The notes: a model not told the origin generated them from the sequence alone. Numbered from the stretch's first letter, positions 18,010-27,799 are shown. The stretch: DNA of 64,000 bases from Schwartzia succinivorans DSM 10502 (GCF_900129225.1 NZ_FQUG01000004.1:222565-286564); one strand, 5' to 3'. Made by a program: numbers and translations.

Positions 18010-18040
18010 TATATTTTACCTAAAATGGAATAAACAATCA
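18010..18040 (-). promoter_or_regulatory. likely sigma-70-type promoter of the flagellin gene
   Basis: Minus-strand TTGATT and TAAAAT are separated by 17 nt, roughly 60 nt before the flagellin start. A sigma-28 flagellar consensus is not obvious, which is unusual for a flagellin gene. Coordinates are approximate to a few bases. Confidence 0.5.
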
Positions 18041-18052
18041 AGTATTACACAC

Positions 18053-18082
18053 ACAAAAATCGGTGCCACAAGGGCACCGATT
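18053..18082 (-). terminator. intrinsic terminator of metK
   Basis: A 10-bp stem AATCGGTGCC / GGCACCGATT with a short loop is followed on the minus strand by TTTTTGTGTG. It lies about 80 nt past the metK stop. Confidence 0.85.
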
Positions 18083-18160
18083 TGTTATTTAGAACTTATG
18101 GATTATAAAGCTTTCAAATAAACCTCAAAAGCAAAACGCCTCGATAAAACTTAAGTCCTA

Positions 18161-19351
18161 TTAAAGACCAGCCTCTTTGCGAAGAATTTCTGCCTTGTCA
18201 GTATGCTCCCACGGAAGGTCAACATCAGTACGGCCGAAGTGACCATAAGCAGCTGTCTGAGCATAGATAGGACGACGGAGATTCAAAGTCTTGATAATTC
18301 CCGCCGGGCGAAGGTCGAAGTTCTTGCGTACGAGCTCGACAATCTTTGCATCCGAAACCTTGCCTGTACCAAATGTTTCAGCAAAGATGGAAACAGGCTG
18401 TGCAACACCGATAGCATAAGCCAGCTGAATCTCGCAGCGGTCAGCCAGACCTGCGGCAACGATATTCTTTGCAACATAGCGGGCTGCATAAGCTGCGGAA
18501 CGGTCTACCTTTGTAGGATCCTTACCGGAGAATGCGCCGCCGCCATGACGTGCCATACCGCCATAAGTATCAACGATAATCTTACGGCCTGTAAGACCGG
18601 AATCACCCTGTGGACCGCCGATGACGAATTTGCCCGTCGGGTTGATGTAATATTTTGTCTCATCATTGAGAAGCTCTGCCGGAACAACTGCCTTGATGAC
18701 CTTTTCAATCATATCCTTGCGAATCTGCTCCTGCGTAACATCCGGGTCATGCTGTGTGGAAATAACGATTGTATCGATCGCAACCGGTTTTCCATCCTCG
18801 TAAGCAACCGTTACCTGAGTCTTTCCGTCCGGACGGAGATAAGGAACCTCACCGCTCTTGCGGACCTCAGTCAGGCGGCGTGCAAGCTTATGTGCAAGCG
18901 CAATCGGGAGAGGCATATATTCTTCCGTCTCGTTCGTAGCATAGCCGAACATCATACCCTGGTCGCCTGCGCCGATTGCCTCTGCGGAATCGTCCTTGCC
19001 TTCCTTTGCTTCAAGAGCCTTGTCAACGCCCATAGCAATATCAGCGGACTGCTCATCAATAGAAACAAGAATACCGCAGGTATTGGAATCAAAGCCGTAC
19101 TCAGCCTTTGTATAACCGATGTTCTCTACCGTGTTGCGGATAATCTTCGGAATATCAATGTAGCACTCCGTCGAAATCTCACCTACAACGTGAACCTGTC
19201 CTGTCGTAACAAGTGTCTCACATGCAACACGGCCGTTCGGGTCCTGTGCAAGAATCGCATCAAGAATCGTATCGGAAATCTGATCTGCCATCTTGTCAGG
19301 ATGACCTTCCGTAACAGACTCGGATGTAAACAACAAACGTTCTTTGCTCAT
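18161..19351 (-). CDS. metK: S-adenosylmethionine synthetase
   Basis: MetK makes SAM from methionine and ATP. The N-terminal motif [20 protein letters not shown], the hallmark [13 protein letters not shown] and the phosphate-binding [19 protein letters not shown] are all intact over 396 residues. AAGGAGG sits before the ATG. The gene stands alone between two terminators, and its leader is a SAM-I riboswitch with its own terminator hairpin, so expression should fall when SAM is plentiful. ftsK, the SAH/MTA deaminase and adenosylhomocysteinase lie just upstream. Confidence 0.98.
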   Translation of the reverse strand: MSKERLLFTSESVTEGHPDKMADQISDTILDAILAQDPNGRVACETLVTTGQVHVVGEISTECYIDIPKIIRNTVENIGYTKAEYGFDSNTCGILVSIDEQSADIAMGVDKALEAKEGKDDSAEAIGAGDQGMMFGYATNETEEYMPLPIALAHKLARRLTEVRKSGEVPYLRPDGKTQVTVAYEDGKPVAIDTIVISTQHDPDVTQEQIRKDMIEKVIKAVVPAELLNDETKYYINPTGKFVIGGPQGDSGLTGRKIIVDTYGGMARHGGGAFSGKDPTKVDRSAAYAARYVAKNIVAAGLADRCEIQLAYAIGVAQPVSIFAETFGTGKVSDAKIVELVRKNFDLRPAGIIKTLNLRRPIYAQTAAYGHFGRTDVDLPWEHTDKAEILRKEAGL

Positions 19352-19390
19352 GTTTTTTCCTCCTTAAATTTACGTATCTTCTGCTAAATA

Positions 19391-19533
19391 GAAAAACTCT
19401 CTTCCACAAAGAAGAGAGTAATTTGCATTTCTCTCATCTTTTAGGTATCTGCCTAAAGGAATTGGCACCGTTTTGAAATAATCAATGGTTGCCGCAGCTT
19501 CATCGGGCCAGTCCCTCTGCTGCTCTGGATGAG
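19391..19533 (-). ncRNA. SAM-I (S-box) riboswitch with terminator expression platform, metK leader
   Basis: On the minus strand the aptamer runs from about 19533 to 19433. The P1 strands are CTCATC and GATGAG. The conserved core AGAGGGACTGGCCCGATGAA is followed by GCGGCAACC and then GGTGCCAATTCC, all S-box signatures. Downstream, ACTCTCTTC / GAAGAGAGT (19396-19419) forms a hairpin followed by TTTTTC (19390-19395), the terminator. SAM binding stabilises the aptamer and so favours termination before metK. The assignment rests on conserved core sequence and P1 pairing. Confidence 0.95.
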
Positions 19534-19559
19534 TTCAGTTCATATTCAGCTTTGTATGT

Positions 19560-19589
19560 ATGGTATCACACAAATATAAACCGCGTCAA
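19560..19589 (-). promoter_or_regulatory. promoter of the metK riboswitch transcript
   Basis: Minus-strand TTGACG (19584-19589) and TACCAT (19560-19565) are 18 nt apart. The start would fall about 20 nt before the aptamer. Confidence 0.6.
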
Positions 19590-19590
19590 T

Positions 19591-19636
19591 ATAAAAAAAT
19601 AATAGTCTCCAACCATGAATGTGGTTGAAGACTATT
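19591..19636 (-). terminator. intrinsic terminator of ftsK
   Basis: A long stem (AATAGTCTTCAACCA / TGGTTGGAGACTATT, one mismatch) is followed on the minus strand by ATTTTTTTAT. It sits just past the ftsK stop and directly upstream of the metK promoter. Confidence 0.9.
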
Positions 19637-19652
19637 CAATATATTTTTAGTG

Positions 19653-22184
19653 CTACATAACAGAGTCAACAGTTTCTCTTGCCTCTGCTTCTGTCATAAG
19701 AATCTCCCTTGGTTTACTTCCGGCGTTCGGACCTACAATACCAAGCTCCTCCATCGTATCAATAAGACGTGCGGCTCTTGTGTAGCCAATCCTGAAGCGG
19801 CGCTGTATGCTTGAGGTCGATGCCTGTCCGCTCTGCATGATAAGCTCAACAGCCTTTGGAAGAAGCTCATCCATCGCAGGGCCTGAGGATTTACCCTTGC
19901 CGTTTTCCTTTTCATCTGCCGCCTGGGCTGCCTGCTCCGTGAAATTTATAATTTCCTCGTTCGGCTCAGCTTCCTGTCCCTGGGCGCGGATAAATTCGAG
20001 AAGTCTGTCTACCTCATCATCGCCAATGAACGCACCCTGAACGCGCTGCGGCTTGGATGAACCCACCGGGTAAAAGAGCATATCGCCCTTTCCAAGCAGC
20101 TTCTCCGCTCCGCTCATATCCAGAATCGTACGTGAATCAACCTGTGAAGAAACAGCAAAGGATATACGGGACGGAATATTTGCCTTTATGATACCCGTGA
20201 TAACATCAACGGACGGACGCTGGGTTGCAACCACGAGATGAATACCCGCCGCGCGTGCCTTCTGCGCGATTCGGCAGATTGCATCCTCCACATCATGCGG
20301 AGCCACCATCATGAGGTCGGCAAGCTCGTCGATGACGAGAACAATGGACGGCATTTTATCATCAGGCAGTTTGTTGTTATAGCCCTCGATATTGCGGACT
20401 CCATGCTCGGCGAATTTGCCGTAGCGTTTTTCCATCTCCTGCACAGCCCAGTTAAGAACAGATGCCGCCTTGCGCATATCAGTGACAACAGGAACCATGA
20501 GATGAGGAATACCGTTATAATTGGAAAGCTCGACCATCTTCGGGTCAATAAGAATAAACTTGACCTCGTCAGGAGCTGCCTTGAAAAGAATACTCGTAAT
20601 AAGTGTATTAACACACACAGATTTACCTGAGCCTGTTGCACCTGCAATCAAAAGATGCGGCATCTTCGCAAGGTCGGCAAAAATTGCCTTTCCGCTGACA
20701 TCCTTTCCGAGACCTACTGTAAGCTTGGATTTTGCCTTTGCGAAGGCTGCATCCTCCAAAACATCGCGAAGTACTACACCTTCAAGCTCGCGGTTCGGAA
20801 CCTCAACTCCGATTGCGGATTTTCCCGGAATCGGCTCTATACGTACGGAAAAAGCAGCCAATGCCAGCGCCAGATCATCGGCAAGATTTGTTATCTTGCT
20901 CACTTTTACTCCCGGTGCGGGCTCAAGCTCGTACCGCGTTACAGCAGGGCCGTGGCATGCGTTCAAAATCGTCGCCTTGACCTTGAAATTTTCAAGTGTC
21001 TGGCTCAAGACCTGCGCCTTATCGGCAATTTCCTGCTCAAGGGCAGCGTTGCGCACATGAGGACGCTTTGTAAGTATTTCCTCAACACGAGGAATACGGT
21101 ATACCTGCTCCGCCGGTGCTTCCGCTGACACAGCAGCAGGCTCCTGCTTAGATGCGGCTGCCGCTTCAGCTACAGGGGCTGCCTTTGGTGCAGGCGGCAC
21201 AGGAACAGATGTCGAAGGTTCATCATCCTCAGGAGTCTCAGGTGCATAGACCTCTCCCTGCCCCTGCTTTTCCTCACTGTACTCGATAGTAAAGCTTGGA
21301 GGCATAGGAAGCTCAGGCTCCTGTACAGATTCCGGTACTGCCGTCTGCGGCTGCACTGCCTCCTGCGGTTTTGATTCAGTCACTGAAACAGGAACGCTTT
21401 CCACAGGCTCTTCAACCGGGAACGTTTCTTCATAAAACAGCTCTTCCTCCACTGGCTCCGGTTCAGGCTCAGGAACAGGCTGCTCCCTTAAAGACTGTTT
21501 AGACTTGGGAACTGCCGCTCCTCCCGAGAACCGCGTATCCTCCTCCTGATTGTAGAAGGACTCCTTCTTCGCCCGGGCAGCACGAATCTCCCTGACCTTG
21601 TCATAGGTCGTTTCCATGGCTGACTGTGCTTTCATAAGCCCTTCCTGGGCATGCTTTTCGGTCTTTTTTACTCCCGATGCCAAAGACCAGGTAGTAGCAA
21701 GAAGAACCGAACCTACTCCGCAGGCAATCAAAACAATAAGTGCCCCGTCCACACCGAAAAACTTTCGAACAAGCAGCAGGATACCTCCTCCAAGAAGGCC
21801 CCCGCCCTCAGGCAGACTCGGCGGCAGAATCTCCTCTCCCACCGGAATCGCAAGATGATGATAAACCGCCAAAAGCATCGTATAAAAGACAGCCACACCC
21901 AAGAAGCGTTTTGAAAGCTTGAACCCGCGGTGGTTAACTATCAGCTGTGCCCCGACAAGAAGCAGCAAAAGCGCAAAAAACCAACTCCCTACGCCAAAAA
22001 AATAACGCAGGAAGCGTGCAAAATAAAACCCTATAAAGCCGACATTAAGACCTGCAAGGCCGCAAAGAGAAACGGCGGAAACCGCAACCGTTGCGATTCC
22101 GCCCAACTCATAACGCCGTCCTGCATCTGCAGCCGCAGGCTTTGCAGCAATTTTTTTCTTCCGTGTTCTCCTTCTTTTATCCAA
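19653..22184 (-). CDS. ftsK: FtsK/SpoIIIE-family DNA translocase
   Basis: FtsK pumps chromosomal DNA through the closing septum. The N-terminus has four membrane segments (about residues 30-170). A Pro/Glu-rich linker (about 215-360) leads to the alpha domain and RecA-like motor with Walker [20 protein letters not shown] and Walker [15 protein letters not shown]. The C-terminal gamma winged helix contains [20 protein letters not shown], which recognises KOPS-like sites. The start is uncertain. AGGTGG (22190-22195) best supports a TTG at 22184 (843 residues), whereas a GTG at 22193 overlaps that site. The gene lies between the deaminase gene and metK. Confidence 0.96.
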   Translation of the reverse strand: MDKRRRTRKKKIAAKPAAADAGRRYELGGIATVAVSAVSLCGLAGLNVGFIGFYFARFLRYFFGVGSWFFALLLLLVGAQLIVNHRGFKLSKRFLGVAVFYTMLLAVYHHLAIPVGEEILPPSLPEGGGLLGGGILLLVRKFFGVDGALIVLIACGVGSVLLATTWSLASGVKKTEKHAQEGLMKAQSAMETTYDKVREIRAARAKKESFYNQEEDTRFSGGAAVPKSKQSLREQPVPEPEPEPVEEELFYEETFPVEEPVESVPVSVTESKPQEAVQPQTAVPESVQEPELPMPPSFTIEYSEEKQGQGEVYAPETPEDDEPSTSVPVPPAPKAAPVAEAAAASKQEPAAVSAEAPAEQVYRIPRVEEILTKRPHVRNAALEQEIADKAQVLSQTLENFKVKATILNACHGPAVTRYELEPAPGVKVSKITNLADDLALALAAFSVRIEPIPGKSAIGVEVPNRELEGVVLRDVLEDAAFAKAKSKLTVGLGKDVSGKAIFADLAKMPHLLIAGATGSGKSVCVNTLITSILFKAAPDEVKFILIDPKMVELSNYNGIPHLMVPVVTDMRKAASVLNWAVQEMEKRYGKFAEHGVRNIEGYNNKLPDDKMPSIVLVIDELADLMMVAPHDVEDAICRIAQKARAAGIHLVVATQRPSVDVITGIIKANIPSRISFAVSSQVDSRTILDMSGAEKLLGKGDMLFYPVGSSKPQRVQGAFIGDDEVDRLLEFIRAQGQEAEPNEEIINFTEQAAQAADEKENGKGKSSGPAMDELLPKAVELIMQSGQASTSSIQRRFRIGYTRAARLIDTMEELGIVGPNAGSKPREILMTEAEARETVDSVM

Positions 22185-22206
22185 TACAACCACCTAAAAC
22201 AAATCG

Positions 22207-23481
22207 TTACTGCGTAATCCTTTTAGCGCATTTCTCTGCTTCAAAGAGAATCTTCTCTTCATCGAGTGTTTTCAGCTCGCCTTTCTCCATCAGGAGCTTT
22301 CCGTCAACCATTACCGTATCAACAGAATGGCTCGGAGCCGAATAAACAAGCAGAGATACAAGGTCAAATTTCGGAGTCCATTCCGGCCCGTGCATGTTGT
22401 AAAGAACAATATCCGCCAAAGCACCCTTCTCCAGCTTGCCTGCGTCCTTCACACCTACCGCTTCTGCACCGTACTCGGTTCCCATCTTGAGAGCCTCGCC
22501 TGCAGGCACAGCAAGCGGGTCAAGAGCGTCAACCTTATGAAGCAGTGCTGCCAAACGCACCTCTTCAAGCATATCAAGATTATTGTTGCTGGACGTACCG
22601 TCTGTTCCAAGTGCCGTGCAGACCCCTGCCTTCAGAAGCTTCGGAACAGGGGCAATACCGCTGGCAAGCTTCATATTGCTTCCCGGATTATGGGCAGCGC
22701 GTACATGATACTTCTTCATGAGCGCAATATCATCATCATTCAGCCAGACGCTGTGTGCCGAAAGCACGCCGCAGTCAAGAATACCGGTCTCCTCCATAAG
22801 TCCGAATGGAGTTTTGCCATGTTCCTTCAGGCAGTTCTCCACCTCGCCCTTTGTCTCGGCAAGATGAATATGAACCTCCGCCTTGCGCTCCTTTGCCGCC
22901 TCAGCGACACGGCGCAGGAAATCCGGAGGGCATGTATACGGAGCATGAGGTCCGAACATAACCGTGATACGGCCGTCAGCAGCACCGTGAAAATCCTTGA
23001 ACAGTGTCTTGTTTTCCTCAAAAGCCTGCTCTCCGTTGGGAGCAACACCAATAATTCCTCTGGCAAGTACGCCGCGCAGACCTGACTCGATAGTCATTTC
23101 AGCAACCTTTTCCATGTCGCCGTACATATCCGCAAAGGTAGTTGTACCTGTACGAACCATTTCGACTGCTGCCAGCATGGCACCCCAGTAAATGTCATCC
23201 TTGCGCATTTTCGCCTCAATAGGCCAGATTTTATTCTGCAGCCAATCCATGAGGTTCATGTCGTCAGCATAGCTTCTGAGCAGAGTCATAGACGCATGGG
23301 TATGTGCGTTGACAAGTCCCGGAATTGCAAGATGATTTTTACCGTCGATAACGGTATCCGCAGAAAAATTCTCCGGAACATCACCAACCGCAGCAATACG
23401 CTGTCCGTCTACGGCAATACTTACCTCTTTAACGCTCCCGTCGGGGAGTACAGCCATTGTGTCCTTAATCAGAGTCTTCAT
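22207..23481 (-). CDS. mtaD: 5-methylthioadenosine/S-adenosylhomocysteine deaminase (amidohydrolase)
   Basis: The 424-residue TIM-barrel amidohydrolase carries the metal-binding motifs VNAHTHASMTLLRS near residue 65, MFGPHAPYTCP, VHIHLAETKGEVE, LSAHSVWLND and GTDGTSSNNNLDM. These match enzymes that deaminate SAH, methylthioadenosine or adenosine to the inosyl forms. GGAGG precedes the ATG. The gene lies 19 nt downstream of adenosylhomocysteinase, which supports a role in clearing SAH or related by-products of SAM use. Sequence alone cannot separate SAH, MTA and 5-deoxyadenosine as substrate. Confidence 0.9.
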   Translation of the reverse strand: MKTLIKDTMAVLPDGSVKEVSIAVDGQRIAAVGDVPENFSADTVIDGKNHLAIPGLVNAHTHASMTLLRSYADDMNLMDWLQNKIWPIEAKMRKDDIYWGAMLAAVEMVRTGTTTFADMYGDMEKVAEMTIESGLRGVLARGIIGVAPNGEQAFEENKTLFKDFHGAADGRITVMFGPHAPYTCPPDFLRRVAEAAKERKAEVHIHLAETKGEVENCLKEHGKTPFGLMEETGILDCGVLSAHSVWLNDDDIALMKKYHVRAAHNPGSNMKLASGIAPVPKLLKAGVCTALGTDGTSSNNNLDMLEEVRLAALLHKVDALDPLAVPAGEALKMGTEYGAEAVGVKDAGKLEKGALADIVLYNMHGPEWTPKFDLVSLLVYSAPSHSVDTVMVDGKLLMEKGELKTLDEEKILFEAEKCAKRITQ

Positions 23482-23500
23482 GCCCTGCGCCTCCTAAGCT

Positions 23501-24742
23501 TTAGTCCAGTCCGAGATATGCACGCTGCTCAGCTGTCAGCGTATCAATGGAAATTCCCATCGAAGCAAGCTTGATTTCTGCAATCTTAGTATTGATTTCA
23601 TCCGGCATCAGATAAACCTTTTTGTCCATTTCCTTGTAATGGTTCAAAAGGTGAAGTGCCGAGAAGAACTGTACAGCAAAGGAAAGATCCATAATCTCAG
23701 CCGGATGTCCGTCACCTGCTGCGAGGTTTACGAGACGGCCCTCAGCCAGGAGGTAAATCTTGCGTCCATCCTTCTGCAGGAATTCCTCAATATTATTTCT
23801 GACTGTTTTACGGGAAACAGAAAGTGCCTCAAGCTCCGGAATATTGATTTCAACATCAAAATGACCGGAATTTGCAAGGATTGCTCCATCCTTCATATCC
23901 TCGAAGTGACGTTTGCGTAGTATATCCTTATCGCCTGTTAGTGTCAGGAAAATATCACCGATTTTCGCAGCCTCATCCATAGGCATAACGCGAAAGCCGT
24001 CGAATACTGCCTCAATAGCCTTAATCGGGTCAACCTCTGTGATGATGACATTTGCACCAAGGCCTTTGGCACGCATAGCACCGCCCTTACCGCACCAGCC
24101 GTAGCCAGCGATAACAACATTTTTGCCTGCGATTACGAGATTCGTAGTACGCATGATGCCGTCCCAGGTTGACTGGCCTGTTCCGTAACGGTTATCAAAG
24201 AGATATTTGCAGTAAGCATCGTTTGCCGCAATCATCGGGAAATCGAGCTCGCCTTTATGCTCAAGGAGGTGCAGCCGATGTACGCCTGTTGTCGTTTCCT
24301 CAGAACCGCCCATAAGCTCGCCAAGAAGCTCGCGGCGTTTCTCATGAAGCATAGCCACAAGGTCACCGCCGTCATCCATGATGAAATGCGGTTTGATATC
24401 CAATGCCTTGTTGAGGTACATATCATATTCCTCGTCAGAGCATGCATGGGTAGCGAATACATGGATTCCTTCCTCAGCAAGCGCAGCAGCAACATCATCC
24501 TGCGTTGAAAGCGGGTTTGAACCCGTAATGGCAACCTCTGCGCCGGCATGTTTAAAAACAAGCGCAAGATATGCTGTCTTTGCCTCAAGGTGTATCGTCA
24601 TAACAATACGCTTGCCTGCGAACGGCTTCGTCTTGGAGAACTCCTCGTCAATATGCTTCAGAACAGGCATGAAATTCTCAACCCATTTAATTTTATCGTG
24701 CCCCGACGGAGCGAGTTTAATGTCTTTAATCATTGAATCCAT
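23501..24742 (-). CDS. ahcY: adenosylhomocysteinase (or S-inosylhomocysteine hydrolase)
   Basis: This NAD-dependent enzyme splits S-adenosylhomocysteine into homocysteine and adenosine. The 413-residue protein has the substrate motif TGVHRLH, the NAD-binding [18 protein letters not shown], and NSGHFDVEI near residue 275. It lacks the longer insert of eukaryotic enzymes and looks like the shorter archaeal/Thermotoga-type form. A short-form enzyme next to an SAH-type deaminase may hydrolyse S-inosylhomocysteine, as shown for Methanocaldococcus; here this is inference. GGGAGG precedes the ATG by 8 nt. It is the first gene of its operon and has a good promoter. Confidence 0.94.
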   Translation of the reverse strand: MDSMIKDIKLAPSGHDKIKWVENFMPVLKHIDEEFSKTKPFAGKRIVMTIHLEAKTAYLALVFKHAGAEVAITGSNPLSTQDDVAAALAEEGIHVFATHACSDEEYDMYLNKALDIKPHFIMDDGGDLVAMLHEKRRELLGELMGGSEETTTGVHRLHLLEHKGELDFPMIAANDAYCKYLFDNRYGTGQSTWDGIMRTTNLVIAGKNVVIAGYGWCGKGGAMRAKGLGANVIITEVDPIKAIEAVFDGFRVMPMDEAAKIGDIFLTLTGDKDILRKRHFEDMKDGAILANSGHFDVEINIPELEALSVSRKTVRNNIEEFLQKDGRKIYLLAEGRLVNLAAGDGHPAEIMDLSFAVQFFSALHLLNHYKEMDKKVYLMPDEINTKIAEIKLASMGISIDTLTAEQRAYLGLD

Positions 24743-24784
24743 TTATATGACCTCCCAATGTTATTTCAATTCCATAGATATTTA

Positions 24785-24823
24785 ATTATAACGCATTTGT
24801 TCCAGTTTTGCCAAGGGCAAAAC
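24785..24823 (-). promoter_or_regulatory. promoter of the ahcY-mtaD operon with a palindrome over the -35
   Basis: Minus-strand TTGGCA (24809-24814) and TATAAT (24785-24790) are 18 nt apart. A perfect 8-bp inverted repeat GTTTTGCC-AAG-GGCAAAAC (24805-24823) covers the -35, as expected of a repressor operator. Confidence 0.65.
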
Positions 24824-24856
24824 TTCCTCTATCAGCGTTTCAACGAAACAACCGCT

Positions 24857-24905
24857 CTAAAAAAACAATGGAATGACAGCTCCTCCAAGAGCACGCCATT
24901 CCATT
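24857..24905 (-). terminator. intrinsic terminator of the surE/small-membrane-protein operon
   Basis: Nine-bp arms AATGGAATG / CATTCCATT, with an inner GCTC/GAGC helix, are followed on the minus strand by GTTTTTTTAG. Confidence 0.85.
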
Positions 24906-24924
24906 ACTAATTCAACACATATCA

Positions 24925-25395
24925 TCAATGATGGTCACCCGGGAAAATCGCATCATCAGACTCATAGTATCTCAAGGTACCGCCGCCGGGAAGCTCCGGC
25001 TCATCATCGTCATCCGGGTCCCCGTCCCAATATTTAGGACAGTCCTCCTCGGGCACTCCTCCGGCATCGTTCCGAAACTCGCAGCCATAATCATCGCATT
25101 CATCACATGAAACATAGCCGTCACTTCCGCCCGTATACATCAGGGGATTAGCTGCTGCAGGTGAAGCTGCTTCCCTATTTTCTAAGGAATCAGCAGTCTC
25201 ATTATGCATATGCTCATTTGAAGGCATCATCTTTGGCTTTGCAAGATTAGGCAAAAACGCCAGAACAGGCCCCGCAATCAAGGGAGTAAAAAAAAACGCC
25301 AATCCTCCCCACAGCCATCCGTTCCTGCCGCGCTTCGATGCCCAGTATCCAATAAAAGCTGCGGAAAGAATCAAAACTACAAATGACATAGACAT
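24925..25395 (-). CDS. small membrane protein with an acidic, cysteine-containing tail; function unknown
   Basis: The 156-residue protein is not recognised. Residues 1-50 form two hydrophobic segments separated by a short basic turn (YWASKRGRNGW). A polar linker follows, then a tail (about 100-156) with VSCDECDDYGCEF and EEDCPKYWDGDPDDDDEPE. Four cysteines in a CxxC-x4-C-x11-C arrangement plus dense aspartates suggest metal binding, but this is inference. The residues just before this tail are low-complexity. It is the last gene after aroC-aroK-aroB-surE, 24 nt past surE, and is followed by a strong terminator. GGGAG precedes the ATG; the ATG two codons later is an alternative start. Confidence 0.7.
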   Translation of the reverse strand: MSMSFVVLILSAAFIGYWASKRGRNGWLWGGLAFFFTPLIAGPVLAFLPNLAKPKMMPSNEHMHNETADSLENREAASPAAANPLMYTGGSDGYVSCDECDDYGCEFRNDAGGVPEEDCPKYWDGDPDDDDEPELPGGGTLRYYESDDAIFPGDHH

Positions 25396-25419
25396 TCATC
25401 TCCCTGCAGGATAATTACG

Positions 25420-26175
25420 CTAATCATTTTCCCGGTACTTTTTCAACGCCTCATAATCCGTCATGTCAATCATGAGCGGCGATACGGCTATCCGGCCGTG
25501 ATTGCAGATGGATATGTCCGAGTCCATGGCGTTGTAACCGTCGTAGATTTCTCCGCCTACGTGGAAAAAAAGCTTCCCGTCACGTTCTATGCGTTCAAAG
25601 GCGTTCAGATAGTCACGGTGTCCTACACTTCCATAGACAAATTTCGGCTCGCCCTCGGCGAGTATCTGCGGAAAGTTCACATTGAGGAAAGCAGGCTCTG
25701 CTTCTCTTTCCATAAGCTTCGGAAGCTCATTGGCAAAAATCGCTGCTGCTTCGGAAAAGGGCATTTTTGAAAAGAAGTCCAGTGACACAGCTATAGAAAA
25801 TATTCCGTGCATATAGCCTTCCATAGCAGCACCTACAGTACCTGAATACAATACATCAGAACCGAGATTTGCTCCCTGATTTATTCCGGATAATACAAGG
25901 TCGGGCTTTTTGTCTTTTTCGCAAAGTGCTTCCAGATACAGCTTCACGCAGTCTGTGGGAGTACCGTCAATTTTCCAGCCGGTAATTCCCATGTTCTCAA
26001 GGTCCTTGTATTGAGCTGCCTCGATATCACTGTGTACTGTCAAGGCATGCGCCATACCGCTCTGCTGTCTCGCAGGGGCCGCCAACACAACCTCATGCTG
26101 TCCTGCCAGTGCCTTTGCAAGAGCCTGCAGTCCCTCTGCCTCGATTCCGTCGTCATTCGATATAAGTATCCGCAT
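25420..26175 (-). CDS. surE: 5'/3'-nucleotidase SurE
   Basis: SurE is a metal-dependent nucleotidase/exopolyphosphatase linked to stationary-phase survival. The N-terminal metal motif ILISNDDGIEAEG, the asparagine in LSGINQGANLGSDVLYSGTV, and the later VNVNFP-like LNVNFPQI region match the family over 251 residues. AGGTGA precedes the ATG. It follows aroB after 8 nt. Confidence 0.95.
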   Translation of the reverse strand: MRILISNDDGIEAEGLQALAKALAGQHEVVLAAPARQQSGMAHALTVHSDIEAAQYKDLENMGITGWKIDGTPTDCVKLYLEALCEKDKKPDLVLSGINQGANLGSDVLYSGTVGAAMEGYMHGIFSIAVSLDFFSKMPFSEAAAIFANELPKLMEREAEPAFLNVNFPQILAEGEPKFVYGSVGHRDYLNAFERIERDGKLFFHVGGEIYDGYNAMDSDISICNHGRIAVSPLMIDMTDYEALKKYREND

Positions 26176-26183
26176 TTTTTCAC

Positions 26184-27272
26184 CTACTCAGCTAATACCA
26201 TACGCATACATTTCTTTACTACGTCGTCGGGAGCTTCCGTAATATCCGAAACATGTCCTATTCTGTCCAGAAGAACCCAATGTACGATGCCGTTCACCGT
26301 TTTTTTGTCATGAAGTGTGGATTCGAACATCGCTTCAAGGCTTACTCCTTCTGCTTTTGTCGGCAGATGCAGCTTTTCTATAAGCGCTGTAAGACGCTGT
26401 ACCTCTTCGTCCTTCAGCAATCCGAGCTCACGGCTTATGTTAGCCGCTCCAATCATGCCTATTGCAACGGCCTCACCATGATTATACCTCAAATATCCTG
26501 TTTCTTTCTCAATCGCATGTGCCATTGTATGACCGAAATTCAGGATACGGCGGAGTCCTTTTTCTTTTTCGTCCTGCGTGACGACGTCGGCTTTAATTTC
26601 GCAGGAGCGTCCTATGATATGCTCCAGTGAGGACTCTGCCAATGCCTGAATTTTTTCCGTGTTGTCCTCAAGGTACCTGAAGAAATCCTCGTCGTAAATC
26701 GCTCCGTATTTTATTATTTCACCGAGTCCTGTATATATTTCACGTTTAGGAAGGCTTTCGAGGCAGGATATATCTATCAGTACGAATTTCGGCTGATAGA
26801 ACGCTCCAATCATGTTTTTACCGAGGCGGTGGTTGACCGCCACCTTGCCGCCAACGCTGGAATCCACCTGGGCAAGAAGACTCGTGGCAAGCTGAATGAA
26901 GGGAACTCCACGCATATATGTTGCCGCTACAAATCCCGTCAAATCTCCCACGACACCGCCGCCGAGAGCAAAAATCGGAGATTTGCGGTCAAGGCCGAGC
27001 TCTATGGCACGGGTGTATATTTTCTCAGCTGTTTCCAGTGATTTTGAGGTTTCTCCGGCAGGAACAACAAACACGTCTGCCTGCAGTCCGGCTTTGGTGA
27101 TACTTTCCTTTACTTTTTCGGTGTAAAGCTTTCCAACATTTGAATCTGTAACCAAAAGAGCTCTCGAAGAAAATTTATGCTCTCCAATCTGTTTTTCAAG
27201 CTCTTCAGCCAATCCTTTTCCTATTGTTATGTCATATCCATTTACAGGAAGCGCAACCTTTACTTTACGCAT
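26184..27272 (-). CDS. aroB: 3-dehydroquinate synthase
   Basis: AroB performs the second step of the shikimate pathway, making 3-dehydroquinate from DAHP with NAD and a divalent metal. Visible motifs are FALGGGVVGDLTGFVAATYM, QLATSLLAQVDSSVGGKVAV and the metal-binding histidines in LNFGHTMAHAIE and YNHGEAVAIGM. The length of 362 residues is normal. The ATG overlaps the aroK stop region by 8 bp, with AGAGGG upstream. Confidence 0.97.
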   Translation of the reverse strand: MRKVKVALPVNGYDITIGKGLAEELEKQIGEHKFSSRALLVTDSNVGKLYTEKVKESITKAGLQADVFVVPAGETSKSLETAEKIYTRAIELGLDRKSPIFALGGGVVGDLTGFVAATYMRGVPFIQLATSLLAQVDSSVGGKVAVNHRLGKNMIGAFYQPKFVLIDISCLESLPKREIYTGLGEIIKYGAIYDEDFFRYLEDNTEKIQALAESSLEHIIGRSCEIKADVVTQDEKEKGLRRILNFGHTMAHAIEKETGYLRYNHGEAVAIGMIGAANISRELGLLKDEEVQRLTALIEKLHLPTKAEGVSLEAMFESTLHDKKTVNGIVHWVLLDRIGHVSDITEAPDDVVKKCMRMVLAE

Positions 27273-27798
27273 GGCAGCAGCCCTCTCTTTTTACATAATG
27301 TACGATTTCATCCGCAATCTGCAGCGGAGACTGTTCACTGGTGTCCACAAAATAATCCGCATGGCTGTACATCTCCCTGCGTTCTTCAAGGAGCGCGCAA
27401 ATTGCAGCCCGTCTGTCTCCCTCGTCCTTTCCGTCAAGAACGGGACGTACCCCAGGACGCCGTGTGCGTTCCAGGATTGTTTCCACATCTGCTGTGAGGC
27501 AGATAATTATCCCGTTCTCGTGAAGGATTTTTCTGTTTTCCTCGCTCTTTACGGTGCCTCCGCCCGTAGCGATAACAACGTGGCGCCGTCCCGAAAGCTC
27601 CTCGACCGCTTCACGCTCTGCACGCCGAAAGTACGCTTCTCCATCTGAAGCGAATATTTCAGGAATCTTCCGCCCTTCCTTTGCCTCGATATACTGGTCC
27701 ATATCTACGAAGGAAAAGCCCATACGGTTTGCCAGCACTCTCCCCGTGCTGGATTTCCCTGTCCCCATGAAGCCTATAAGAACGATATTTTTCTTCAT
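27265..27798 (-). CDS. aroK: shikimate kinase
   Basis: The 177-residue protein is a P-loop kinase that phosphorylates shikimate. Walker A is GFMGTGKSSTGRVLA, the shikimate-binding aspartate is in VDMDQYIE, and IATGGGTVK and the lid RPGVRPVLDG complete the set. The start at 27798 has AGGTGA 5 nt upstream, and the aroC stop ends just before it. An ATG 11 codons upstream lies inside aroC and is unlikely. Confidence 0.95.
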   Translation of the reverse strand: MKKNIVLIGFMGTGKSSTGRVLANRMGFSFVDMDQYIEAKEGRKIPEIFASDGEAYFRRAEREAVEELSGRRHVVIATGGGTVKSEENRKILHENGIIICLTADVETILERTRRPGVRPVLDGKDEGDRRAAICALLEERREMYSHADYFVDTSEQSPLQIADEIVHYVKREGCCHA

Positions 27799-27799
27799 A

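Noticed and set aside
18203-19387. 394-codon open frame antisense to metK
   Set aside because: The metK reading is certain on the other strand; the antisense frame has no recognisable domain and arises from codon composition.
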